This document shows positions 9,909 through 21,785 of a stretch of DNA of 64,000 nt, one piece after another; positions within the stretch are counted from its first letter, which is position 1; every line of letters starts with the position of its first letter. A model generated the notes under the pieces. It saw only the letters and a program-made list of their open reading frames with translations. It was not told the DNA's origin and searched no databases. Origin of the DNA: Diphasiastrum complanatum (taxonomy: Eukaryota > Streptophyta > Lycopodiopsida > Lycopodiales > Lycopodiaceae); NCBI GenBank assembly GCA_029204225.1, contig CM055099.1, positions 65,437,852-65,501,851 on the forward strand, written 5' to 3'. The position numbers and the translations under genes are program-made.

Positions 9909-12030
9909 TGTCCTTCCCTATTGTAATTTTTGTTTTTACTTTTTTTTTCAATGTGCTTTTTGTCGTGAATTTTTTTTACACACTTTCAGGGCAAAAGGTG
10001 CGTGTAAAAAAACAAAATCTAGTTCTATTTTCAATCCTTGAAAATCTTGTAATAGAACACTCGTATAATCGGTTGCAACATGGGATTCAAGAGCCTTTGT
10101 GGGTGTGTAGGACTCCTCCGAACATGGGTATGAGATAATAGGAGTATTTGGGAACGTTAGGATAGTCATGATTGATGATGATGATGATGAAGGCGCAAAG
10201 GAAGAGAAATAAGAGAAAGAAGAAGAATAGAGGAATGTTGGGTTGTGGCAACAACAAAATCACTAAAATGTTGTAGCAACAATAGCAGTAGTTTATGGAT
10301 TTTGTTGGAGGGATGAGAGGAGGTGGAGAAGAGAAAAAGAGAGGTGGTGAGGGGGAGCGAGGGCTCCATAAGTTTTCCTAACCATCTAATGAGAGAGAGA
10401 GAGAGATATATATATATATATATTATTATAATGAGAGTGTATATTTTAGTGTGCCACCTCTTTGACATTTATCTTGCAACTAGTAATATCCCAATGAAAG
10501 TAAAACACGTGTTAAAGTGCCCATTATATCAAGCAATGTACGTGAGTCCAAAAAATGGGCTTGAGTTGCCCATACATGGCAAGGGTCCCATGCCACCTCA
10601 TTTGTCACATGGTGGCAACTCAATGTAAGTCTAAAAGACAAATGGGAAGGGGGGGGGCACAATTTTTCTTTCCATGGACCAATGGGAGAACTGCATTTTG
10701 AATTGGAGACTTGCCAAACAATGTAATTTAAAACCACCCTAAGTAAATCTACAATGAAAGTATTGACAATAAGTAAAACTACAATTTGACAGTTATCACT
10801 AAAACTAGTGATTTTTCATATGTGAAAATTTAAAAACTTTGGAATCAATAATGAAATGCCAATTTGAATGATTGGCGACTACACCAAGTAGTCATGCAAC
10901 ATTATAATAATACCCATGAAGGAGAAAAATGAACCAATGGTATGGTAGGTATTCAAATGGGCCAATCAAATTTTGGTTATCCATTTGAAACTTACCAGAC
11001 AAGTTTGAAAGGGAGTGGTCCATTACTCATTGTCAGCTCATTTGTCAAGGTTTAAAAAATGGGTGGCAAGTGAAAGGACCAGACAAATGGAGTTGCTGCT
11101 AGTCTAGCATGGGCCTTATAGTTGCTCCTCTTATGGAAATATTTTTGGTTTAGTATAAGGTTGGTTTGAAAATTGGTAGTAAGAGTGGTTTCAAAGTCCA
11201 AGTTTGGCAAGTGCAAAGGCAAATGCAGAGGCAACAATAGTTGACATGCACCAAAAAATCGTGACATCATGGTTTTAGATTGAGTTTCTGTTTTCTACTC
11301 TGGCATTCACTAAGATTCCCTCTACATTTAATTTCTTTTCCATATGATTTGAACCTCATGTGCCACACACATGGTGGCAACTCAAACTAAATATAACAGG
11401 GTTGAAGACACTTTATAGTAGCCATTTCTTCCCAATGAGGGGACTTATGGAGCTTTAGAATATTGAAATTACTTTAAGACCCTTCTGAAGTTTGTGAGAG
11501 GTTAATCTCTTGGGTCAAGGCATTCCACATAGGGCCTTGCCCAAGGGCGACAAGAGCTTCAAGATAGGGAATGGCCTCTCCTAGGTGCTTCACCCAACAG
11601 AAAAAATTAATTCTATTTTTAAGACTTTAATTTAATGGAAGGGGGCACGAGGAGCCTAGTATGCCATGGCTATGAGTGATTTGCCTAATGTGACCAGCAA
11701 ATGTTTTGCTTATTTCAAGTTGTGTTTGAGTTGCTTAGGTGGTTAGGCATAAGCTGAAACAACCAATTTTTTGCTCCATCTGTTCGGAACTTTATTCCTT
11801 GTGGAAACTTTAAAAGCTTGTTATGGTGAGTAGTGACTTCAGAGGGCCTTTTTACCCACCCTCTAAATCCATTACTGACTGGAATATCGAATTGGGTCCA
11901 GACTGAGATATATGTTCCATTGGGACTTTCTTTTTTAAGTAGACAAGAGACATCAATTTACGGATCTTTTGGCTCATTTGCAAGTGAGAGAGCTTATCTC
12001 CTCCTTTGTGAATGTGAGCCATGGGAATAG
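9909..12030. other. intergenic, no gene seen; simple repeats
   Basis: No coding pattern is convincing. It holds (GAT)n at about 10171-10192, a GA run followed by (TA)n at about 10389-10424, a G-run near 10650, and a weak foldback near 11515-11585 sharing CCCAAGGGCGA with the 9821 element. Otherwise unremarkable AT-rich sequence. Confidence 0.4.
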
Positions 12031-12449
12031 AGCTTGCTAGGTCTCATTTGCTCGGTCTCATGTGCCCAATCCACATGAATCCATGCCCATTTATATTTTA
12101 TTTGCTTCCATCTCTATGATTCTATTGATAATTCCTTGAAGCTCTATTTGTATTTTGTGTTTTATGGCTATATTGTGAAGAATTTTAGATCATTAAGATC
12201 CAAAATATCCCTTCGATCTTTGGTTAGAAAGACAAACAAATCACCAATCTTGCCAATGTAAAAAAACCAACATCTACACTATGAATGAGATGCAAACTCT
12301 AATAGATCTTGATCAAACATCAATCAAAACATAAAATAATGTTGTTGTCCATACAAGAACAGTAAGCATAAGTCTAATATGAAAATTGGCCTCAATTGCC
12401 AAATATACCAATATGACCAAAATAGCAAAACTAGTTGAAATCTTTCACA
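12031..12449 (-). repeat. probable Copia 3' LTR (outer end not found)
   Basis: On the minus strand a purine tract GAAGAGGGAG ends at 12450 and is followed by TGTGAAAGATTTCAACTAG, the expected layout of a polypurine tract and LTR start (TG) downstream of the Copia RNase H at 12552. The far end of the LTR cannot be placed, so the left boundary given is nominal. Confidence 0.45.
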
Positions 12450-12551
12450 CTCCCTCTTCAACTAGTTTAAGCATAGACTTTGAAAACACTCCAAGTGAAG
12501 TCCTATGCTTCATGAACAAGTCCTTTCCCAATGCTTTGGTGAAGATATCAA

Positions 12552-13345
12552 CTACACATTCCCTTGAGGACACATGTTGATATCCACCTCCTTTGCCATG
12601 ACTTGCTCCCTTACAAAGTGATATGCCACCTCAATATGCTTGCTCCTAGCATGAAAGATAGGATTGGTTGCCAACATTTGGACTGATAGATTGTCACAAA
12701 AGATGAATGGCCTCTTTGAAAAATCCAGCAAGTGAATATTCTTGATCATCCTCTTGATCCATACAATCTCCTTTGTGCAATGTGTAAGAGCTTTGTACTC
12801 GGCCTCACTAGATGACAATGAGATAGTGGCTCATTTCTTCGACGTCCATGATATAGCTCCATCACCTATGAAAATACAATGAGCACTAATGGATTTCCTA
12901 TCCATTGTATCTCCAACATAGTCCAAATCTGAAAATCCAAACAAGTTAGGTGATGATCCCTCATACAATATGCCAAAATTTCGAGTTCCAATGGAGTACC
13001 TCAAAGCTCGTTTCTCTAGCTTCCAATGCTCCTCACTAGGATCTTGCATGAATTGGATCAATCTTACAACACAATAGTTTAGATCTGGTCTTGTAATGGT
13101 TAGATAGATGAGTGAACCAACTAGCTTCCTATAGAGAGTAATGTCCTCGAAGGATCTTTCATTACCTCTTATAGTTAGCTTTACATTTGACTCCATAGTT
13201 GTATCACAAGATTTTGTATCTAACATATGAATCTTTCTAGAATAGAATTAGCATACTTCTCTTGACAAATGAAAGTAGATCTAATCACTTCTATTCCTAA
13301 AATGTATTGCAAATTACCAAGATCATGTCGAAAAGAGGTGTGTGA
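12552..13345 (-). pseudogene. Ty1/Copia polyprotein remnant: end of reverse transcriptase and RNase H
   Basis: From 13320 down, three frames give LQYILGIEVIRSTFICQEKY, then LYRKLVGSLIYLTITRPDLNY, GFSDLDYVGDTMDRKS and GAISWTSKK. After a stop near 12830 come SSSEAEYKALTHCTKEIVW and IFHARSKHIEVAYHFVREQV. These are the classic Copia blocks ending in RNase H. The first RNase H Asp sits in FSDLDYVGD. Everything upstream of the late reverse transcriptase is missing, with truncation near 13345, so this is a 5'-truncated dead copy. Confidence 0.85.
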
Positions 13346-13690
13346 AAGATAGGTCGAACTCGAATGAAAAATATTCGAATGATAAGAAAGAAAACTTTTC
13401 GTGTGGAACGGAATAAACTATTTTCCTCTTTCTCTATGCATGACTACGACTATCAATTTCGAACAAAACAATAGTGATAGAAATCACGTTTGATCTTATA
13501 GTAACTAACTTTGAAATCATTAGTACTACAGTGAGTACGTAGCCAAACAATAATGCATTAAATTATCAGACAAATAATTAGTCGCGAAGAACTACAGAAA
13601 GGCATACATTTTGAGATGAAGCTGAACGCAATAAAAGATAGTATTGATTCAGTATGAAAACCGAAACAAAAGTAAATGAGTACAATAAGT
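13346..13690. other. no gene seen between two Copia remnants
   Basis: About 345 bases without recognised coding or repeat structure. They separate the truncated Copia remnant from the outer end of the next LTR. Confidence 0.35.
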
Positions 13691-13842
13691 TGTGGATCGA
13701 AGCCGCGTACTCTATGCTATCTCTGAGCAGCTAAAATGAAAGTCTGAATTAAGCGCAATGCTGATAAGCAGTAGTGCAATAACAATTTCTAAAACAACTC
13801 TAAGAAGTGAGCTAGAATGCTCATGAGTGTTCAAGCTTGCAG

Positions 13843-13915
<73 letters not shown>

Positions 13916-14514
13916 AACTATTCAATACTTGCTGATCTTCTGAATTTCTTTGATAATGAGATGTATGAATATGAACAACTGTATATACTAAGCAATTAGG
14001 TCGTCAAATGCGCTCGCTAGTTGGCTGGTGTCCGCCAGCATTCATTCAGTTCCTTCTCATAGATTGATTGCTAATAAGCGGTGGAAATTGGTCGTAAATA
14101 GTCACTCTGCAAAAATGGATCAAAACTGTCACTCTGCAAAAGTGAACTAAAACTGCCACAGGCGACAGTGTCGCAAAAAGACAACAGTGTCGTCTTTTTG
14201 TGAAAAACCCGGCAATGTCCTTAAATCTGATTTAGGATAGCCCCACACTTTGTCAGAGTCATTTCTTTAACATTTGAGAAACTTGGAAAAGGGCAAAAAA
14301 TGCGACTCCGCATATTTATTCGCAATTTTCGATAGGCAAAAAATGCGAAAAAGACGACATTGTTGTCAAACTCCGTGTATTTTTGCAGACTGTGTAAAAA
14401 CACTTGTAATTCTGCAGACTATATAAAAACACGGGAAAATCCGGAGAACAGGATAAACAATGGATGAGGATTAAAACCGATTAGTCGATTAGTAAGAAGG
14501 AGAATAATCCAACA
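13691..14514 (-). repeat. Copia 3' LTR, minus strand, with expanded GA tract
   Basis: On the minus strand the LTR starts TGTTGGATTATTCTCC at 14514, directly after a polypurine tract (AAGGGGGAG), and ends ...GATCCACA at 13691. It is clearly related to the LTR at 32690-33207: shared blocks include TCGATTAGTCGATTAGT, AAGCAATTAGGTCGTC, GAGCTAGAATGCTCA and GCCGCGTACTCT. This copy is about 300 bases longer because of an expanded GA tract and an extra A/T- and CGAC-rich block at about 14090-14400. Confidence 0.8.
13847..13912 (+). repeat. (GA)33 microsatellite inside the LTR
   Basis: A pure GA run of about 66 bases. The sister LTR at 32848-32863 has only about 8 units at the same place, so this is an expansion after insertion or in a sublineage. 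Confidence 0.95.
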
Positions 14515-15595
14515 CTCCCCCTTGATCTGATTCTTTGAATGCCTTGACCTTCAAACTTAGTTCTACACAGAATCTTCTGTGTGCTTCCAAACTTAATGCT
14601 TTGGTAAAAATATATGCTGTCATATGTTGCGTTCTATAGTACTGCAATCTGACCTCTTCATTGAGAACTTTGCTTTTGACGAAATGATATTTCAGTTCAA
14701 TGTGCTTACTCCTATAATGAAATCTAGGATTGGCTGATAAAACAATGGCACTTTGATTATCACAAAATAATGTCATCGGAGCATATTGATTCAGACCGAT
14801 ATCTGAGAATAAGTTCCTCAACCAAATTGTTTCCTTTGTAGCTTGAAAGGCTGCGATATACTCTGATTCAGTGGAAGATAGAGCTATTGAAGATTGCTTG
14901 CGACTGTTTCAGGAAATTGGACCATTGTTGAGGAAGAATGTAAATCCGGAAGTGGATTTACAAGTGTCTACATCTCCTGCCCAACTTGCATCTGAGTAAC
15001 CACCGAATAATTTGAGTTTGTCATTGTTGACTACTCCATAACAAATGCAAAAGTCCATAGTAGCTCGAAGATATCTCATGACTCTGATAAGAGCCTTCCA
15101 ATGTGTTACACCAGGATTAGTCATAAACTGACTGAGAGAGCTGACTGCAAAAGCTATGTCTGGCCTGGTATAGATCATGGCATACATAAGAGATCCTATA
15201 ATAGAATGGTAAGGATACTCACGCATCTGATGTTTCTCATAAATTGTTTGAGAACACTGGTCCTTTGACAATTTGAGACCTGGTTCTCTTCGACTCGATC
15301 GAATCGAACAACTTGTAGGCTTGATCTGAAATAGTGTAGCTGATGAAAACACATTTGATACTCTGGAAGTCGAGCTTCTTCATGAGATCATGAGGAATCT
15401 GCGCAAAAGCAGTACATCCAAAAACTCGTAGGTTTGATAAAGAAGGTTTGGTACCTGTCCAAACTTCGAATGGTGTTTTGTCTGAGAGACCTTTAGTAGG
15501 ACATATGTTCTGAATATAGAATGCTATACAGCTTCAGCCCATAAGGACTTCGGAAGTGTCGCATGTGATAACATGCACTTTGCCGATTGAGGACC
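14489..15595 (-). pseudogene. Ty1/Copia polyprotein with a large internal deletion
   Basis: Minus-strand order: integrase C-terminal part from about 15590 (MLSHATLPKSLWAEAV, then in another frame LRVFGCTAFAQIPHDLMKK, near 15400), then at about 15310 directly the late reverse transcriptase (GLKLSKDQCSQ, IIGSLMYAMIYTRPDIAFAV), then RNase H (GYSDASWAGDVDTCKSTSGF; later LFCDNQSAIVLSANPRFHYR) ending at 14489. The main reverse transcriptase block including YVDD is absent. The retained parts are related to the element at 23.9-27.5 kb. Gag and protease are missing. Confidence 0.8.
14515..14524 (-). other. polypurine tract of the Copia element
   Basis: On the minus strand CAAGGGGGAG sits immediately before the TGTTGG start of the 3' LTR. 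This is the second-strand primer position of LTR retrotransposons. Confidence 0.7.
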
Positions 15596-16205
15596 TTGCA
15601 ATTAGGATCCTCTCACAGGATTGCATGTGAGAGGAACTGGAGTGTCTTCTCTTTGATTCATACAAAGAGAAGGAATAGGTTGTCCACTGCACAACTAGAT
15701 AGGTTCGTATTTGTGCATGCCAACCTACAACTGTTGAAGAAGCTCAAAGAAACAAGAGAGTCGATACAAGTAAAGTTTAAAGTTTAAACCACAAATTGCT
15801 AATTTGAATTTTGTACATACTACAAGATAGTAGATTGTAAATGATATTTAGATTTTGACAAACTCCAAGCTCTTAGAACAAATTGGAAGCTGAATCTTGA
15901 AAGTTGAAACTTGTTAATCACTAGTCGTGAGTATGAATCCTGATGCTTGAAATTCCTATTAAATTCCACAGGTGAATCCTAATGAGATCGACGTGACACG
16001 TGTTGCAAACTTGCTATCGAGATCACAGGAGGATGATGTTTATGCCTTCCTACACCAGGAAGCCTTATTGATTGTAGGTTTATCTCCATTGTTTGAGACC
16101 GCACAAAGTGTTAAGTTGAAACTTAAAAGTTTATGGAAATAGTTATGTAAAAGTCTTTGAAGATAATTATCAATGCCAAAAATATGATACCATCATGGAT
16201 TTATG
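15596..16205. other. no gene seen
   Basis: No coding pattern. A short perfect palindrome (CCTCTCAC ... GTGAGAGG) lies at about 15610-15635. The upstream part of the Copia element that should occupy this place is absent. Confidence 0.35.
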
Positions 16206-16209
16206 TTAC

Positions 16210-16450
16210 CCAACAGGGTTGGCTCAGCTGGTTAGCTTGGCATCCAAAGTTTCTTTGGTCCCAGGTTCGAGCCTCCTCTTGGAAACCAAGAAGCATCATG
16301 GAGGTATGTTACCGTTGAATATATTTGATATATGCTAGCTTTTGTAAGACCAAGTGAAAAATGTCGATCCACGTAAAATTAGGTCCTAGCCTGCCTAATG
16401 TGGCTAGTTGAAAGTTTTACGGCCTTAGAATTGGCCTGAAAGTAAAAATG
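16210..16450 (+). mobile_element. tRNA-derived SINE
   Basis: A box-A match TGGCTCAGCTGG at 16220-16231 and a perfect box-B match GGTTCGAGCC at 16264-16273 lie 33 bases apart, the spacing of a type-2 RNA polymerase III promoter. The flanking sequence does not fold into a full tRNA cloverleaf, and a body of about 170 bases follows, so this is a SINE head rather than a tRNA gene. A truncated copy starting inside the head lies at 52447-52493. The 3' end is approximate. Confidence 0.6.
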
Positions 16451-19400
16451 TTGGCAATGTCGAGCACAATTTTAATGTACTACTCAATGTCGTGAGTCAC
16501 TAATCTGATTATTTAGTATTCATTGTTCAGACATAGATGATTGTAAATTTGTATGTACATAGTACTTACTTGTCACGACTCAATGCTCACTTCAATATAT
16601 GATAGTATGAAATTTGAATCATAATTATTGTCTATAGTTAATCATTTGAATTTTGAATTATATTGTTTATATTTGTTATTTTGATTCTTGAATCTTGAAA
16701 AAATTAGACTTTGTTTTATTTTCTTGAATGTTCAAACTTCAAAGTTCAAACGCAATGTATCATGTCAAGAGCGGCGAGCCTAACGAGTCACGAAGTCACT
16801 TGTCAATGGTCACTTCATCATTCATGGATAGTTTGAAATTGTATTCATTGCTCTATGCTTTTATTTTTGTTCGAACTACTAGAAACAACTCCAAATTTTT
16901 TGTATAAACTATCAGACTGAATTTTGAAAAGCTGAAACTCAAGGCATTGGGCAATGATGCATCGGGCAATGATGCATCTGCCCAGTGCCAAGCAAGATCG
17001 ACCAAGGAAAACAAATGAATACAGTCTAGATGCTAATTGTGGCATTCTCATGACTCGTGACCATTAAGGTCCCATTCAAGTGTCCACCAAGTAAATGCCT
17101 TGCATGATTTAAATTTGAATGAATCATTGATTACAATTTTATTAGACTCAGCTTATGCATCACTTTAGGCCTATCTCAATAATGTGAGTCATGATTAATC
17201 CTCAAGAGTAAGAATAAATCAAATTTGAATAAAAATCCAAAAACCCTAAAACCGGTTCGATGGTTTGCACTTGGCTGCTCTGATTCGAACACGGTTCGTA
17301 CCATTGAATCGGCCGGTTCAAACCGGGTGTCTAAACCTCTTGCCATGTGAAAATCAACAAACAAAACAATGGTGTCACCGCTCATTGTCTTCCAAACCCA
17401 ATCTACAAGTCTATGCATGGCTTCAACTTATATATTACACAAACACAATTTCCATAAATCTCATAGCTAAATTCACTTGTCAACATGCAAAGAAGAAAAA
17501 ATCTTTGGCTTTGGCTACACTTACCATTGTGAAATCTATCACCAAAATATAGAGCAAACCTCTTATTGACTTAAATCTACACAACCAGTTTCACCAATAT
17601 GTAGTGGACGACTTCCTTCCCAAATAAACAGCATCATCAAGTGTGAAATTTGTCATCAATACCGAGTTGTATTTATACTTCTCACCGTACAAGCCTCTTT
17701 GCCCAATAGTTTTTCAACACATCGAAACTATAAATCAAAAGTCGAGTCAAAGTGATTGAAACACAATAGAATCACCCAAAAACAACCAACAAATTATAAT
17801 CTAATGTACATACAACATTGAAATTTCTATACGTGAGCATACAAAACCTCAAACTTGAGAAAAAAGAAGTATCTTCAAGTGAAATGAAAACAAGGACAAC
17901 ACATCTCATAACTTTTCCATTTGACAATTTACGATCAAATTCCACGTGCCTCGAATATAAATTCAATGGTTGTGGGCTACAAAATGTCAATCCTCGCCAA
18001 CAACATTTTTTGAATTATTACCTTTGTATGCTAAAGGTCTAAAATGAGCATTTATTGCCAAGAATACGAGCTTGGTTCTAGATTTTGCAAAAGTGCTAAC
18101 AAAACCATCGTCATCATAACCACTCAATTTAGAAACTAATACAAAGTGCTCCCTTGGCAACGTTGTCATATGACATATACTTTGCATTATTGCCATTTTA
18201 AAGCCTTCGATTTAATGTTAAGTAAAACAAAACAATGGATACTTTCTTGGTCAAATTACTAAATTGGTCCAATGCCCTCATTATAACTTATCACTTGATC
18301 CCATACACGTGGCAGACATGATGTGCCATGTCCATTTGAAAGAACCCATATTTTCAAAGGCCATCTTGGCTAAACATGAGTAGCTTAAACTTATACTTGG
18401 ATTATAAAACTCCATCTCTAACATTGTTGTCAAATCAAAATTTAGAACTAAAGTACCATAGTCAAAAGACACATCCATGACACTAACATATCATACTTCT
18501 ACAAAAAAGTATGGATATCGTTAACCCGAATGTCTAACCATAGTGACCTCTAGTCAAAAGTAAAATACAGATGTTACAAATTAGCAACACTATAGTTGGT
18601 TGTAAGGGCTACATAAAAGGAGGGACCTTGTCATCCCAACACATTATGTTTAGCTGATCTTATGCCCATCCACCATCAACTGTAATACAAAAAGGTCAAT
18701 ATTAGCCCTAGCAATTAGCATAACATAAGCATACGCATGTTAGGTCAATTTTGTATAGCAAAACCTTCTATGTCATATTAAATATCTTTGTGCACTTGTC
18801 AAAAAAGCACAAATTAATTACATGTTGGTTTCTATGACATTGACGCCTTTATTTTCAAGAATGACAATAGTGCGTGCGCATGTACGTTGGGGACAACATG
18901 GATGCTCCGTCCGTTGTTCATATAACCATCATCTTGCATATGATGTGATTTTCAGGAATGTTTAGTTTAGCTAAATTTGATGAAATATTTTTGTTCAATT
19001 AAAAAGATGGAGACAAATGGAGATCATTGAAAGAGATACACGTGAGTGGGCTTTCAAATAAATGCAATGAATTCAATCAAAATCACGAGAGCCAGATGTG
19101 AAAGAAAGAGTACATTTTTTAATAGGATCATGTTCATGTTAATAGGAAGAAAATTACTCATAAAATCTAGGAGCAACGCTTTCTTTGTGCATAACATCAC
19201 TTCGTTTTATAGATTTTTCTTATGACCTATGGACTGCTAATAACTTCTCCATGTCCTGTGTATTATTTGAATAAAAAGGTTGTCACTTTCTACACCAATC
19301 GATTATAGATAATCAATTAGGAAAACATAGTACAAAGTTAGAATTATTTTGAGGTGTACCATTTTCTCTTGAGTATATGTGTTTCCTCTTGGATAATAAT

Positions 19401-19891
19401 GAGATAAAACTTTCAAGGAAGGTTTCCAATAAAGGTGACTAATTAGCCATCAATAGTAGTGATGGTGCCATATAAAATTTTTGTTAAAAAAGTCTTGACA
19501 ACATTACACTATGAAGCATAATAAAGTGACAACTCAACCTTCTTTCAAGTCGAGGGGAACCAATATTTCCCCCTCTCAAATCAAAAAAATCAGTTTCTCA
19601 AGAAGTTCTGAATCCAGCCCTTGAGAAGAGAAATGAAGAGAGGCATTTGGGAATTTTTTTATTGGTTACAATAAAATTGATAAGAGATTGATGAAGAACT
19701 CCGTACTTTAGAGTCACTATCTAGTTTACATTCAATTTAAATCATTTTTTGATAATTCGGCCTAGACCTCAAATCTGGTTGAAATCAGATGGAACCCAGT
19801 TCGAATCTATATCATAAAATTACAGTTCAAATCTCAATAAACCATGGAATCATGGTTATCAGAGAATCAGGAAACATTAAGGAGAACATAC
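16451..19891. other. intergenic, no gene recognised
   Basis: About 3.4 kb of AT-rich sequence with only short frames and none with a recognisable domain. Around 17240-17330 there are several GGTTCGA-like words in both directions, but without a box A. The stretch just left of 19892 is the downstream region of the helicase gene. Confidence 0.35.
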
Positions 19892-21673
19892 TCACTGTGG
19901 TTGATTGCCTTGCTTTTTCAGCTTATTCCGAAAGCTTCTTTTCCTGCTGAAAGCTCCCTCCACAGGTTTGCCAAAAGCACCTGCTTGGCGAACAGCTTCC
20001 ACCAAAGCTCGGTCACTATGTGTATATAAGCTAGTAACACGTCCAACATTTCCAGCTCTTCCAGTCCGCCCAACTCTATGTAAAAAATCCACAGCACATG
20101 TTGCAAATTCAGCCTGGATAATGTGATCAACATGGGGGATATCAAGACCGCGTGCTGCTGCATCAGTGCAGACTAGAACTCCACCTTCCTGTTTGAAAAT
20201 TTCCAATGACGACATTCTCTCTTCTGAAGGTATCTCTCTGTGGTATCGCAGACAGGCTATCTCCCCTCTAATAAGAATCCATGAGATTGCTTCAACAGCG
20301 TCAACAGTATTTGCAAACACCATAGTCCGCTTGAAAGGAGCTTCCTCTGAATCATTCAACTTTACCTCCTTTGTCACAGCTTGCAGTAAGGCTTCTATTC
20401 GTGAGTCAGGACTAACCTCCAACCAGAAATGCTCTACTCTAGGGTTATGGCGATGGAGGAAGTTTCCATTTATCCAATGTGCATCAGGAAACTTGTGCTT
20501 CAGGATGGCTCCTGGGGTCTTCTTCCCTGCCTCTGGAAGCGTGGCTGCAACGAAAATGTACTGCTTGCTCCGTTTGTAAACCTTTCTTCTGTGGGTCCAT
20601 TCTCTTTGTTTTGGAGCTGGTTTCTCATAATCGTCTGTACTTTCCCTGGTCATATTCTCAGCATCTATTGTACCGTTTATTTCATCATCAAGTTCCACAG
20701 TATCCACCTCATCCTCTTCCGATTGTGAAAGTTCAGAGGAATCTACTTCTTCAGGTTCATAGTGTGTCCAGGGTAGTGCAGGTTGCTCGGCACTGGCTTG
20801 ATCGGCAGCTCTAGACACATTTTTCTCTTCGAGTCTCAACATATCAATCAGACGACCTACTTGATTAGCAAATCCTCCAGATAGAAGCATATCTGCCTCA
20901 TCAAACACCACATAGTGCGCGTCACGAATAAACGCAGTTCTTCGACGTCTCTTGGGATCAAACCGGAAAAGGTTATTGATAATGGCAGCTGGAGTTGCAA
21001 CCACCACATCAGGTTGCATGGAAGGCCAGCCCTGACCTCCACAAAGAACAGCCACTTTCAGAAGCGAACTATTCTCGTCTTTGCCATGTAGAGCATTGGC
21101 CATATCCGCTACCTGCTGACATAATGCTGCATTAGGGCACAACACAAGTGCGAAAGGGCGAGATACTTGCTGCCCTAAAATCTGACGCTGCACCATAGCT
21201 GCTGCTCTCTTTGGAAGCAATGTACTTGTCAATGGTGCAAGATAGGCATGGGTTTTACCGCTTCCAGTCTCTGCTGCCAGAATCACATCGCTCCCTCCTA
21301 ATATCCACGGAATAGCAACAGCCTGCACTGCTGACGGACGCTGCAATCCTGCACATTGCAGAGATTCAACCACTTCTTGCGACAGCCCCAAGGATTCCCA
21401 TGTCACACTCTTTTCTGACAAAAATGAATCATCCACGGTCTTTGCCCTCAAATGCTTGGATGCACTGCCGACATCACCGAAACTTGGAAGCTCCTTGGCA
21501 GAGCTGATTGAAGATCCTTGGTGCCACACTGCAACAGAGCATTCCAAGCGAAAGGAAGGAGAAATTGGAGGTGTTCGGGGGCAGAGCCGGATCGAACGAG
21601 TGAGCGAGAGCAGCAGAGGGTGGGGGGGGAGGCAGAAGCTGCTGCTGCTGATCGAGGAAGAGGAGAATTGCAT
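19892..21673 (-). CDS. RH22: DEAD-box RNA helicase, RH22-type, predicted chloroplast
   Basis: ATP-dependent RNA helicase. From Met at 21673 the protein is 593 aa. Motifs (numbered from that Met): Q-motif region about 92-120 (WESLGLSQEVVESLQ ... RPSAVQAVAIP), motif I AETGSGKT 134-141, motif II DEAD 258-261, motif III AAT 376-378 (variant of SAT), motif V CTDAAARGLDIPHVD about 502-516, motif VI HRVGRTGR 532-539. An acidic insert (about 305-345) separates motifs II and III. The N-terminus from this Met is Ser/Arg-rich and low in acidic residues, like a plastid transit peptide; the frame is open 35 codons further upstream, but that part looks less like a targeting sequence. The AAT variant, the following GKKTPGAILKHKF and NGNFLHR stretches and the C-terminal FSRKRSFRNKLKK match my memory of plant RH22, which assists plastid 50S ribosome assembly. 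The frame has no intron. A donor-like CA|GTGAGT overlaps the stop, so an alternative C-terminus is possible. Confidence 0.85.
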   Translation of the reverse strand: MQFSSSSISSSSFCLPPHPLLLSLTRSIRLCPRTPPISPSFRLECSVAVWHQGSSISSAKELPSFGDVGSASKHLRAKTVDDSFLSEKSVTWESLGLSQEVVESLQCAGLQRPSAVQAVAIPWILGGSDVILAAETGSGKTHAYLAPLTSTLLPKRAAAMVQRQILGQQVSRPFALVLCPNAALCQQVADMANALHGKDENSSLLKVAVLCGGQGWPSMQPDVVVATPAAIINNLFRFDPKRRRRTAFIRDAHYVVFDEADMLLSGGFANQVGRLIDMLRLEEKNVSRAADQASAEQPALPWTHYEPEEVDSSELSQSEEDEVDTVELDDEINGTIDAENMTRESTDDYEKPAPKQREWTHRRKVYKRSKQYIFVAATLPEAGKKTPGAILKHKFPDAHWINGNFLHRHNPRVEHFWLEVSPDSRIEALLQAVTKEVKLNDSEEAPFKRTMVFANTVDAVEAISWILIRGEIACLRYHREIPSEERMSSLEIFKQEGGVLVCTDAAARGLDIPHVDHIIQAEFATCAVDFLHRVGRTGRAGNVGRVTSLYTHSDRALVEAVRQAGAFGKPVEGAFSRKRSFRNKLKKQGNQPQ

Positions 21674-21785
21674 GATCAAATTATGACAGAAATGACGAAA
21701 GCAGGAGGAGCTCAGAACATGAAACTTATGCAATTGCGCCATCCATCCCCTGCACCTTGTCTCTCCCTCGCTCGTCATCGCTTTA

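Noticed and set aside
10166..10468. 100-codon minus-strand frame ending in a His run
   Set aside because: The His run comes from the (GAT)n repeat and the rest is Leu/Ser-rich low complexity.
16216..16290. Possible tRNA gene on the plus strand
   Set aside because: A and B boxes are good, but acceptor and anticodon stems do not pair and a truncated copy exists elsewhere; a SINE head fits better.
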